Source: Lautropia sp.
GTDB taxonomy: Bacteria > Pseudomonadota > Gammaproteobacteria > Burkholderiales > Burkholderiaceae_E
Assembly (NCBI GenBank): GCA_030532425.1
Contig: JAUNLD010000014.1
Location: forward strand, 1-52,805
DNA: 52,805 nt
Reading direction: 5' to 3'
Shown: positions 45,243 through 52,805 of the stretch, piece by piece
Numbering within the stretch: position 1 is the stretch's first letter
How the letters are laid out: every line of letters starts with the position of its first letter
Program-made: the position numbers and the translations under genes
The notes under the pieces: model-generated
The model's input: only the letters and a program-made list of their open reading frames with translations
The model's database searches: none
Told to the model about the DNA's origin: nothing

Positions 45243-47732
45243 TCAGGTGCGGGCCGCCCGCAGGGCGTTGAGCACCACCACCAGTGAGCTGCCGGCCATG
45301 CCCAGGCCAGCCAGCCAGGGAGGCACCAGACCAGCGGCGGCCAGCGGGATCGACAGGACATTGTACAGGCAGGAAAACAGCAGGTTCTGCCGGACGATGC
45401 GCATGGCATGGCGGGCGGCACCACGGGCCGCCAGCACCCCGTCCAGCCGTTCGGAAAGCAGCAGGATGTCGGCATGGTGCTGGGCCAGCGGGGTGGCGCT
45501 GGCCAGTGAGGCCGACACATCGGCCTGACTGAGCACCGGGGCATCGTTGACGCCATCACCCACCATCATCACGCGGTGGCCCTCGGCCTGTAGCCGGCGC
45601 AGGGTGTCGAGCTTGTCTTCGGGGCGGGTGCCGGCCAGCTGGTCGGCTTCGGCAAAGCCCAGTATCTGGCCGATGTGGCTCACCCGCCGGGCATGATCGC
45701 CCGACACCATCATGCAGCGCACGCCCTCGGCGCGCAGGCCGGCCAGCGTCTCGATGGCGCCGGGGCGCAGGCTTTCGGTCAGCCGGAAGGTGGCATGCCA
45801 GCCCTCGGCCACCGGGGCAGTGGCAGGGTCTTCTGGCGTTATTTGCAGAACGATCAGATCATGTTGCGGGATGATGCGGGCAAGATGGGGGATGTCGTCG
45901 ATGAGCAGCCGGGCGCCCAGCCCGCCGCCGGGCAGTTCTTCGACGGCCAGAATCCGGGTGCGGGCAGCCAGGGGGATGAAGCCCCGTGCCGATGCTGCCG
46001 GCGTGTCGCCGGACGGCAGGGGCGATACGGATGACGGACCGGCCGGAGCCGCCGTGGACAGGGGCGCTGGTGTGCTGGCGGTGCCGGCCGGGGGAGGGGG
46101 CCAGCTGCCTGCCGCGGCCGCCGGGGCATCCGCCGGCCGGGCCTGCGCCATCATCACCGGTGTGATGCCGGCACGGGCTGCGGCGGCGGCAAAGGCACGG
46201 GCCACCGGGTGCAGCGAGCTGTGTTCGATGCCGCTGGCCAGCGCCAGTGCGTCATCGGGGTTCAGGCCGGGGCTGCTGTGTTGCAGCGTGATCTCGGGCG
46301 TATGGGTGGTGAGGGTGCCGGTCTTGTCGAACAGCACCACATCGGCGCGGGCCAGTGCTTCCAGCGTGTCGCTGCGGTCGATGATGATGCCGCGGCGAGC
46401 CAGGCCGCCCAGTGTGGCCAGCAGGGCAGACGGGGCGGCCAGGGCCAGTGCGCAGGGGCAGGTGACGATCAGGATGGCGGCGGCAATCCACGGTGCCCGG
46501 GCGGGTTCGATCCACCACCAGACGGCTGCCGCCAGCGCAGCGATCAGCAGCACGGCCAGCAGGAAGGGGCCGGCATAGCGGTCGGCCTGGCGCAGGATGC
46601 CCGGCCGGCTGGCGGCGGCCCGGTCGATCAGGCGGTTCAGCTCGGCCAGGCGGGAGTCGGCCGCCCGGCGCAGCACCTCGATCACCAGCGGGCTGCGCAG
46701 GTTCAGGCTGCCGGAGACCACAGTCATGCCCGGTTGCCGGGGCAGTGGTTCGGATTCGCCGGTCAGCAGCGATTCGTCGACCTCGCTGCTGCCCTCGACG
46801 ATGCGGCCGTCGACCGCAAAGGTGGCGCCCGCGGGGACCGAGATGCGGTCCCCCGGTTGCAGGCGCCGGCGCGACACGCGTTCGACGCTGCCATCCGCCC
46901 GCAGGCGGTCGGCCGATTCGGGCAGGCGGGCGAGACTGTTGCCCAGACCGGCAGCGGCGCGTTCACGCGCCAGCGATTCGATCCAGCGCGCCACCAGCAG
47001 CAGGCCGATAATCATCGTCACCGAATCAAAATAGACATCCTTGCCCTGCCGGAAGGCGATCACGCTGGTCAGTACCGTGATGGCAATGCCCAGTGCCACG
47101 GGGGTGTCCATGCCGATGCGGCGCTGGCGCAGATCACGCCAGGCGCCACTGAAGAAAGGGCCGGCTGCAAACAGCAGGGCCGGCACCGTCAGCATGGCCT
47201 CGGCCCAGATCATCAGCTGCTGCAGGTCGGGTGGAATCTCGTCTCCGCCCATGTAGCGGGGAACGGCAAACATCATCACCTGCATCATGCACAGCACGCC
47301 CACCAGCATCCGCCACAGCGCCCGGCGCCGTGGACGTGGATCGGCGCGTTCCACCATGTCGAGCGGGAGCGGACGTGGTGTGTAACCCACATCGTCCAGG
47401 CGTTGCAGCAGCCCGCTGAGCCGGTGGTGCCGGGGGTTCCATTCCAGTCGGGCGCGGCGCGAGGCCACATTGACCTCGATCCGGGCGTGCTCATCGTCGA
47501 TGGTGCTGCCCAGCAGCTGCGTGCAGGCGGCGCAGTGCACGGCATCGATGGCCAGGATGGCCTCGTGGCGCTCGGGCTGGTTGCGCAGCGGACGGGCGTG
47601 CTCGGCCAGCTCCTCGGGGTCGTCCAGCACCATGAAACGGTTGGCGGGAGGGGGCATGCCGGTGTCGGTTGTGACCGTGGGCGTGGCCGGAGCGTTGGCC
47701 GCCGGGGAGGCTGGCGGCGTCTCAAGCCTCAT
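45243..47732 (-). CDS. ccoI: copper-translocating P-type ATPase CcoI/FixI
   Basis: An 829-residue P1B-type ATPase delivering copper for cbb3 oxidase. It has an N-terminal heavy-metal domain with CAAC (Cys67-Cys70) in IDAVHCAACTQL, TGES in the actuator domain, the transport motif Cys425-Pro-Cys427 in TCPCALALA, the phosphorylated Asp469 in DKTGTL, and GDGVNDAPVL. An Ala/Pro/Ser-rich insertion of about 60 residues lies in the nucleotide-binding domain (after MMAQARPADAP), which makes the protein longer than most homologues. It is the first gene of ccoI-ccoS and diverges from pyk. Confidence 0.94.
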   Translation of the reverse strand: MRLETPPASPAANAPATPTVTTDTGMPPPANRFMVLDDPEELAEHARPLRNQPERHEAILAIDAVHCAACTQLLGSTIDDEHARIEVNVASRRARLEWNPRHHRLSGLLQRLDDVGYTPRPLPLDMVERADPRPRRRALWRMLVGVLCMMQVMMFAVPRYMGGDEIPPDLQQLMIWAEAMLTVPALLFAAGPFFSGAWRDLRQRRIGMDTPVALGIAITVLTSVIAFRQGKDVYFDSVTMIIGLLLVARWIESLARERAAAGLGNSLARLPESADRLRADGSVERVSRRRLQPGDRISVPAGATFAVDGRIVEGSSEVDESLLTGESEPLPRQPGMTVVSGSLNLRSPLVIEVLRRAADSRLAELNRLIDRAAASRPGILRQADRYAGPFLLAVLLIAALAAAVWWWIEPARAPWIAAAILIVTCPCALALAAPSALLATLGGLARRGIIIDRSDTLEALARADVVLFDKTGTLTTHTPEITLQHSSPGLNPDDALALASGIEHSSLHPVARAFAAAAARAGITPVMMAQARPADAPAAAAGSWPPPPAGTASTPAPLSTAAPAGPSSVSPLPSGDTPAASARGFIPLAARTRILAVEELPGGGLGARLLIDDIPHLARIIPQHDLIVLQITPEDPATAPVAEGWHATFRLTESLRPGAIETLAGLRAEGVRCMMVSGDHARRVSHIGQILGFAEADQLAGTRPEDKLDTLRRLQAEGHRVMMVGDGVNDAPVLSQADVSASLASATPLAQHHADILLLSERLDGVLAARGAARHAMRIVRQNLLFSCLYNVLSIPLAAAGLVPPWLAGLGMAGSSLVVVLNALRAART

Positions 47733-47858
47733 GAAGGCGCCCTCTCATCTGATATTCGTGGCAGTAATACCAGCGCAACAGTGTGAAATTCTGCAGCATA
47801 ATCGCTTCTGGTTCAAAATCGTGAGGCTCAAGGCCGTCAACAGGGAGGAAGCTGCGCC

Positions 47859-49301
47859 ATGATCACCATTCCCCGTGCTACCAAGATCGTAGCGACATTG
47901 GGTCCTGCGTCCAACTCGCCAGAGCGCCTGGCGGCGTTGTTCAAGGCCGGCGTCAATGTCGTCAGGGTCAATTTCTCGCACGGAACCGCCGAACAGCACA
48001 CCGACACGGTGCGGCTGGTTCGTGAAGTGGCCGTCGGCCTGGGCATGGATGTCGGCGTGCTGGCCGACCTGCAGGGCCCGAAGATCCGCATCGGCACCTT
48101 TGCAGAAGGTCAGGTCACACTGGCGCCTGGCGATCCGTTTGCCTTCGACATCCATACCGAGCAGGGCGACCAGACCGTGGTCGGCCTTGATTATCGTGAA
48201 CTGGTCAACGATGTCCATCCCGGCGACACCCTGCTGCTCAATGACGGCCGGATGACGATGCGGGTTGTAAAGGTTTCCGACAGCCGGATCGATTGCGAGG
48301 TGATCCTGGGCGGCGTGCTCTCCAACCGCAAGGGCATCAACCGCCAGGGGGGAGGCCTGTCGGCGCCCGCGCTCACCGCCAAGGACATGGATGACATCAA
48401 GACCGCCGTCGGCTTCCAGGCCGATTTCATGGCCGTGTCGTTTCCCCGCAATGCGGCCGACATGTACATGGCGCGCGAGCTGGCCCGCGCGGCCGGTGGC
48501 AAGGCGCTGATGATCGCCAAGATCGAGCGCTACGAAGCCATCGGCAATCTGGAAGAAATCCTCAAGTCTTCCGACGGCATCATGGTGGCCCGGGGAGACC
48601 TGGCCGTCGAGGTGGGCGATGCCGCCGTGCCGGCGCTGCAAAAGCGCATGATCCAGATGGCCAAGAGCCTGAACAAGATCGCCATCACCGCCACCCAGAT
48701 GATGGAATCGATGATCGAGTCGCCGGTGCCCACCCGTGCCGAGGTGTCGGACGTGGCCAACGCCGTGCTGGATGGCACCGATGCCGTGATGCTGTCGGCC
48801 GAAACCGCCACCGGCAAGTATCCGGTGGAAACCGTCAGCTTCATGGCCAGCGTGTGCCACGAGGCAGACAAGGCCGAACACAACAACACCGGCTTCGACA
48901 CCGCCTTCCTCGATCGCACCTTCACCCGCATCGACCAGTCGATCGCCATGGCGGCGCTTTTTGCCGCGCACCACATGCGTGCGACGGCCATCGTCTCGCT
49001 GACCCAGTCCGGCTCGACCCCGCTGTGGATCACGCGGATCGATTCCGGCATCCCCGTCTACGCGCTGACGCCCGAGGAGTCGACCCGGCGGCGCCTGTCG
49101 CTGTTCCGCGAGTGCCATCCGGTGGCCATGCAGTACCGCTCGAACGACATGCCCAGCGTGCTGGCCGATGTCGAGCGCCTGATGCTGGAAAACGGCCTGG
49201 TCAAGCGGGGCGATCTGGTCGTCATCACCACCGGCGAGCCGGTGGGCAAATCGGGTGGTACCAACAGCCTGAAGATCGTGCGCATCGGCAGCACCTTCTG
49301 A
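47859..49301 (+). CDS. pyk: pyruvate kinase
   Basis: Converts phosphoenolpyruvate and ADP to pyruvate and ATP. The 480-residue protein has TKIVATLGPASNSPERL, NFSHGTAEQH, DLQGPKIRIG, the MIAKIERYEAIGNLEEI segment, MVARGDLAVEVG and ITATQMMESMIESP; the C-terminal allosteric domain is present. GGGAGGAAG precedes the ATG. It is separated from fba by a terminator and a new promoter, so it may be transcribed alone. Confidence 0.97.
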   Translation: MITIPRATKIVATLGPASNSPERLAALFKAGVNVVRVNFSHGTAEQHTDTVRLVREVAVGLGMDVGVLADLQGPKIRIGTFAEGQVTLAPGDPFAFDIHTEQGDQTVVGLDYRELVNDVHPGDTLLLNDGRMTMRVVKVSDSRIDCEVILGGVLSNRKGINRQGGGLSAPALTAKDMDDIKTAVGFQADFMAVSFPRNAADMYMARELARAAGGKALMIAKIERYEAIGNLEEILKSSDGIMVARGDLAVEVGDAAVPALQKRMIQMAKSLNKIAITATQMMESMIESPVPTRAEVSDVANAVLDGTDAVMLSAETATGKYPVETVSFMASVCHEADKAEHNNTGFDTAFLDRTFTRIDQSIAMAALFAAHHMRATAIVSLTQSGSTPLWITRIDSGIPVYALTPEESTRRRLSLFRECHPVAMQYRSNDMPSVLADVERLMLENGLVKRGDLVVITTGEPVGKSGGTNSLKIVRIGSTF

Positions 49302-49355
49302 GCGGACATGCCCCCTGACATGCTGCACGGTGCCCCGGCGCCGGCAGCACCCGCC

Positions 49356-49396
49356 CACGACGCCCGTCCGGTCCTGCCTGGCGGGCGTCGTGCTTT
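49356..49396 (+). terminator. probable terminator after pyk
   Basis: CACGACGCCCG (49356-49366) and CGGGCGTCGTG (49382-49392) form a perfect 11-bp stem with a 15-nt apical part; CTTTC follows. The T-run is weak. Confidence 0.55.
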
Positions 49397-49599
49397 CATG
49401 CAGTCGGGATGGCGTGGTCTTCTGGCGAAAAAATCAGCCGTACGCGGTACACTGTCACGGTTCATTCACCGACCCGCAGGACAGCCATCACCGCCGGCAA
49501 TGCCAGCGAGCAAAATCGCCTTTTTTGCCGTATCGTGAAAAAACACCTGCCTCACAGGGGAGGCCGGACGGGCCTTTAGCCTGAGCGAGCGGGTTTGGC

Positions 49600-49608
49600 T
49601 GTTAAAAT
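49600..49608 (+). promoter_or_regulatory. possible extended -10 promoter of fba
   Basis: TGTTAAAAT (TG at 49600-49601, TAAAAT at 49603-49608) lies 43 nt before the fba ATG. There is no good -35 element, which an extended -10 promoter does not need. Confidence 0.4.
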
Positions 49609-49651
49609 GCTTTGCATGTTTCGTAGCCTTTTTCAAGGAGAACATCCCGTC

Positions 49652-50536
49652 ATGTCCACCACCGAACAAACCAAACGCATCGCCAGCGGCAAGGGCTTCA
49701 TCGCAGCGCTGGACCAGAGTGGCGGCAGCACGCCCAAGGCCTTGAAGCTGTATGGTGTCGAAGAGTCCGAGTACAGCAACGACAAGGAAATGATGGATCT
49801 GGTCCACAAGATGCGTGAGCGCATCGTGTCCAGCCCCGCGTTCACCGGTGATCGCGTGCTGGGGGCCATCCTGTTCGAGGCGACGCTCGACGGCAAGTTC
49901 CAGGGCAAGGATGCTGCCCAGTACCTGTGGGAAGAGAAGAAGGTCGTACCCTTCCTGAAGATCGACAAGGGTCTGGCCGACAAGGCCGACGGCGTTCAGC
50001 TGATGAAGCCGATCCCCGGCCTGAAAGAGCTGCTGGCCCGCGCCAAGGCCAAGGGCGTCTTCGGCACCAAGGAGCGCTCGGTCGTCTACGAGAACAATGA
50101 GAAAGGCATCAACGAGGTGCTGGACCAGCAGTTCGCCCTGGGTGAAGACGTGCTGGCTGCCGGCCTGGTGCCCATCATCGAGCCCGAAGTCGACATCAAC
50201 GCCCCGGACCGCGCTGCCATCGAGGAAAACCTCAAGAAAGGCATCCTGGCCCGTCTGGACAAGGTCTCGGCGCCGGTCATCCTGAAGCTGACGATCCCGG
50301 CCGTGGATGGCGCCTTCGATGCGCTGGTTGCCCACCCGAAAGTGTTGAAGGTCGTGGCGCTGTCGGGCGGCTTCTCGCGCGATGAAGCCAACGCCCGTCT
50401 GGCCCGCAACAAGGGCATCATCGCCTCGTTCAGCCGTGCGCTGTCCGAAGGCCTGAACGCCAGGCAGAGCGACGCCGAGTTCAACAAGGCGCTCGACACG
50501 GCCATCCAGTCGATCTACGAAGCCTCGATCGCCTGA
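49652..50536 (+). CDS. fda: fructose-bisphosphate aldolase, class I
   Basis: Cleaves fructose 1,6-bisphosphate to DHAP and glyceraldehyde 3-phosphate through a lysine Schiff base, without metal. The 294-residue protein has KGFIAALDQSGGSTPKAL near the N-terminus, VVPFLKIDKGLAD, GLVPIIEPEVDIN and ILKLTIPAVDG, where Lys212 is the likely Schiff-base residue, then VVALSGGFSRDEA. This is the type known from staphylococci and other bacteria. The start at 49652 fits the family and has AAGGAG upstream; the frame extends 19 codons further. A terminator follows. Confidence 0.94.
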   Translation: MSTTEQTKRIASGKGFIAALDQSGGSTPKALKLYGVEESEYSNDKEMMDLVHKMRERIVSSPAFTGDRVLGAILFEATLDGKFQGKDAAQYLWEEKKVVPFLKIDKGLADKADGVQLMKPIPGLKELLARAKAKGVFGTKERSVVYENNEKGINEVLDQQFALGEDVLAAGLVPIIEPEVDINAPDRAAIEENLKKGILARLDKVSAPVILKLTIPAVDGAFDALVAHPKVLKVVALSGGFSRDEANARLARNKGIIASFSRALSEGLNARQSDAEFNKALDTAIQSIYEASIA

Positions 50537-50668
50537 TCGCTCGTTCATCGATCTTCTGGTGCACCTTCCGGCGCCAGTCGGCCGCCCGCACGGGGCCGGC
50601 ACAGGGAGTGAAGGCATTCACTGATGCCTGGTGCCCCTGACGCTGCTGCAAGGCAAGCCATCGGGATG

Positions 50669-50702
50669 AAACCGCCACCGCCCTCGGGTCGTGGCGGTTT
50701 TT
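50669..50702 (+). terminator. intrinsic terminator after the aldolase gene
   Basis: AAACCGCCAC (50669-50678) and GTGGCGGTTT (50691-50700) form a perfect 10-bp stem with a 12-nt loop and end in TTTTT. Clear intrinsic terminator. Confidence 0.85.
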
Positions 50703-50821
50703 GCTGGCTGCGCGATGCCCATCCGCTGCCTGAGCCCGCCCCGATCCACCCATCGGCCCGTGCCAGAGCAGCGGGCAGGGCCGGGGTATCATAGTTGCCG
50801 ACGATATCTGCGGAGGATCGG

Positions 50822-51193
50822 ATGCGCTGGCTGTGGTTCTGCGCAGGCTGGCTGATGGTGGTGCTGGGCTTCATCGGGGCATTGCTGCCGGTGATGCCGA
50901 CGACCGTCTTCCTGATCGCGGCGGCCGGCTGTTTTGCCCGCAGCTCGCCGCGCTTCGAGCGCTGGCTGCTCGATCATCCACGCTTCGGTCCCACACTGGT
51001 GGCCTGGCGCACGGACGGCGCCATCAGCCGCAAGGCCAAACGGCTGGCCTATGCCGGCATGGCGCTGGGCTACCTCGGTTTCTTTCTGGGCGCACGCCCC
51101 GGCTGGGGCCTGGGGCTGATGACGGCCGCCTTCTTCATCGGCTGTGCCGTCTATGTCGGCACGCGGCCGCTGCCGGCGGATGAGCGCCGCTGA
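50822..51193 (+). CDS. DUF454 (YbaN-like) inner-membrane protein
   Basis: A 123-residue protein with about three to four hydrophobic segments. The N-terminus WLWFCAGWLMVVLGFIGALL leads into PVMPTTVFLIAAAGCFARSSPRFERWLLDHPRFG, the diagnostic DUF454 pattern. Function is unknown in the family. The ATG at 50822 has GGAGG 5 nt upstream; a TTG at 50795 is less likely. Confidence 0.86.
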   Translation: MRWLWFCAGWLMVVLGFIGALLPVMPTTVFLIAAAGCFARSSPRFERWLLDHPRFGPTLVAWRTDGAISRKAKRLAYAGMALGYLGFFLGARPGWGLGLMTAAFFIGCAVYVGTRPLPADERR

Positions 51194-51209
51194 CGTTTGC
51201 GCATGCGTG

Positions 51210-51968
51210 TCATGGCTGCTTCAGGGAACGGGCCATCTCGATTGCGTTGACCGGGGGCTTGGTGTCCTGCGCCTGCTTCAGCGCAGCATCGCGTGATGTT
51301 GGTGGGGCCGCCTCAAGAACATTCAACTCGAACGATTTCGGGCCATTCACCCAGATGACCTGTCGCACGCTGCGCCCGGAAGCGTTCTTCAGCACCGCAG
51401 CCACGGCAGGCTTGCCGTTGATCTCGGTGTTGATCGCCTCGGGTACCAGATACAGGCGTCCCTGTACTGATGCCAGATCCGTTTCGGTCAACTCCACCAA
51501 CGCACCATCATCCAGCCGAAGATACCGGGTCAATCCGGTCCATCGCTCGCCGATCAAGGTGCCGGCCGGCTTCGCTCCCACCAGCACCCCTTGCGTCATG
51601 CTGACCGCAGGCATGGTCAGGGGAATGTCATCGATGTCGAAGACCAGGCCTGGCAAGCGTTCATCACGAATGGCCCTGGCCACACCTGTTACCCTGCTGT
51701 GGGCACGAACCCTCTCGATGGCTGCCACCGCATTCTCGATGCCTTCCGCAAGAGCCGCATCCTCTCCAACATGGCTGACACCATCAACATCCTTGGTGAT
51801 GAGCTGTTTTCGTCTGCTTGCCTGGAACTCAGGAGGCATGCCCCCGGGCAATTCGCTTGCCGGAACGATCGACAACACGTCCTGTGGGGGCAAATCAACA
51901 GACTCTCCAGCAGCAACATTGATCGAAAAAGCGATCCAGAAAACGCCTTGAATCAACTTGCAAGTCAT
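51210..51968 (-). CDS. exported hypothetical protein
   Basis: A 252-residue protein I do not recognise. The start MTCKLIQGVFWIAFSINVAAGES looks like a signal peptide. The rest is soluble and mostly beta-like, with an acidic N-terminal half (DVDGVSHVGEDAALAEGIENAV), DIDDIPLTMPAVSMTQGVLVG and a C-terminal SGRSVRQVIWVNGPKSFELNVLE. The 51968 start has GAGG upstream; 52004 is an alternative. It converges with the DUF454 gene. Confidence 0.6.
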   Translation of the reverse strand: MTCKLIQGVFWIAFSINVAAGESVDLPPQDVLSIVPASELPGGMPPEFQASRRKQLITKDVDGVSHVGEDAALAEGIENAVAAIERVRAHSRVTGVARAIRDERLPGLVFDIDDIPLTMPAVSMTQGVLVGAKPAGTLIGERWTGLTRYLRLDDGALVELTETDLASVQGRLYLVPEAINTEINGKPAVAAVLKNASGRSVRQVIWVNGPKSFELNVLEAAPPTSRDAALKQAQDTKPPVNAIEMARSLKQP

Positions 51969-52452
51969 GCTGGCCTCACCAGTCAGGCAAGAAATCTTTG
52001 ACATGGCAATTATCCGTTGTTGAAAGCCCAGTTACTTTCGCTCCTGCAATGCCTGCTGGTCCAGGGAAAGACTCGTGGTGCTGCCGATGCACATACCAAG
52101 GATTTTCGTGAGCAAATGGCTCCGAGAACCCCGCTCCCCAATGAACCGCTGCTGATCTGGTGGTATGAGACCCGTTTGTATCGAGTCTGTGAAACGCAAG
52201 GAAACAACATTAACTTGCGTGTCATGGCATGGTGAATTTATTTTTCCTTATTGGTTCTTGCCTGTTGATCGATTCATTAAATGAGCGACCGAGAATGCCT
52301 GGTGCCAAGAGCCCTGGACGACTTCAGCTTCCCCGGCCGCTGGGCGGGTGATCTCATCAAGGGCGTCTTCAGGCGTTTCAGTGTCGGCGTGCCGGTCGGG
52401 CGACACGGCCGTTACCTGATCCTGTGCAGGGAGGGCGAGGGCGGGCCTTGCC
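51969..52452. other. AT-richer region without a clear gene
   Basis: These 484 bp have visibly lower GC than their surroundings, especially 52180-52280. Open frames of about 70 codons exist on both strands (52017-52235 plus; 52010-52225 minus), neither with a recognisable domain or good ribosome-binding site. The region separates an unknown gene from a broken helicase and may be recently acquired or decaying DNA. Confidence 0.4.
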
Positions 52453-52764
52453 TCACGCCGCCAGCTGCATCGCCAGGCAGTTTTCGGCGGCGGGTGACAG
52501 CACCAGTTCCACGGCCAGGCACGAGCGCGTCATTCCCACAAACAGTGCCCGGCGTTCGCGCTCGGTCAGCGTTTCAAAATCCAGTTCGGTAATCACCACG
52601 CCGGCGGCGCTGCGGCCCTTGAAGCGGTGGATGGTTTCGACCAGCAGCTCGCCCTGCGTCCAGATCGGGTCGCCGTCGGTGGTGTAGTCGCCGCTGAAGC
52701 GCCGGGTGCTGTAGTGGCCGATGCGGCTGCTGTTGAGCACCACCGAGGCATTGTAATGACCCAC
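52453..52764 (-). pseudogene. C-terminal fragment of a UvrD/Rep-type (SF1) helicase
   Basis: About 103 codons on the minus strand end a superfamily-1 helicase: LLVETIHRFKGRSAAGVVI (motif V region), then RRALFVGMTRSCLAVELVLS (motif VI, VGMTR). The Walker A and other N-terminal motifs are not in the window. In the same frame a TAA stands at 52783-52785, seven codons before the GTG at 52764, so the gene is interrupted there or frameshifted. Only 20 more bases are visible, so a frameshift that reconnects it cannot be excluded. Listed as a probable pseudogene. Confidence 0.6.
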
Positions 52765-52805
52765 TAGAAACCTGCTCAGGTGTTAGTGTTACGAGGAGAG
52801 CACCC

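Larger units (their letters stand above)
49302..49651 (+). other. pyk-fba intergenic region
   Basis: These 350 bp hold the pyk terminator (49356-49392) and the fba promoter (near 49600), both listed separately. No further gene. Confidence 0.5.

Noticed and set aside
52010..52235. Two overlapping 70-codon frames on opposite strands
   Set aside because: Neither has a known motif or good ribosome-binding site, and they cannot both be real; left as an uncertain region.

Overview
The window is GC-rich, densely coded chromosomal DNA from a Gram-negative bacterium, most likely a betaproteobacterium of the order Burkholderiales. The reasons are a CIRCE-controlled groESL pair, UbiD, a tkt-gap-pgk cluster, a full ccoNOQP-ccoGH-ccoIS set beside an FNR-type regulator and hemN, and many lipoproteins and periplasmic enzymes. 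I cannot name the genus. I found no rRNA, tRNA, CRISPR array, intact insertion sequence or phage.

Left part (1-11.5 kb): groES-groEL run leftward from a promoter whose start lies on a perfect CIRCE operator. They are followed by a PBP4-type D-Ala-D-Ala carboxypeptidase and a compact rightward operon for four-carbon acid sugars: ltnD, otnK, otnC, otnI, denD and a GntP permease. The two dehydrogenases (L-threonate and D-erythronate) feed one shared isomerase, kinase and decarboxylase, so both substrates should end as dihydroxyacetone phosphate. The operon tail holds the decayed C-terminus of an alpha/beta hydrolase and a cyclase-family hydrolase.

Middle part (11.5-26 kb): a hydrolase fused to a polytopic membrane domain, ChaC and gamma-glutamyltranspeptidase (both glutathione-degrading), UbiD, an SLT-domain lytic transglycosylase, a divergent FAD-linked oxidase, a DHA2-type MFS exporter, an RNase Sa-like nuclease overlapping its barstar-type inhibitor, and RsmE.

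Central carbon and respiration (26-50.6 kb): tkt-gap-pgk and pyk-fba encode pentose-phosphate and triose-phosphate steps that would use the DHAP made by the tetronate operon. The two blocks are separated by about 17 kb. That stretch carries two unknown genes, a carboxymuconolactone-decarboxylase-like gene, two paralogous lipoproteins with a relic of a third, an EamA transporter, and a low-oxygen block: hemN, fnr, a TauE/SafE protein, ccoH, ccoG, ccoPQON, ccoS and ccoI. FNR-like boxes lie between hemN and fnr and upstream of ccoN. The fructose-bisphosphate aldolase is the class I, Schiff-base type.

Right edge (50.8-52.8 kb): a DUF454 membrane protein, an unrecognised exported protein, a visibly AT-richer patch, and the C-terminal piece of a UvrD/Rep-like helicase preceded by an in-frame stop.

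All functional calls rest on recognised motifs and gene context read by eye; no database search was run.
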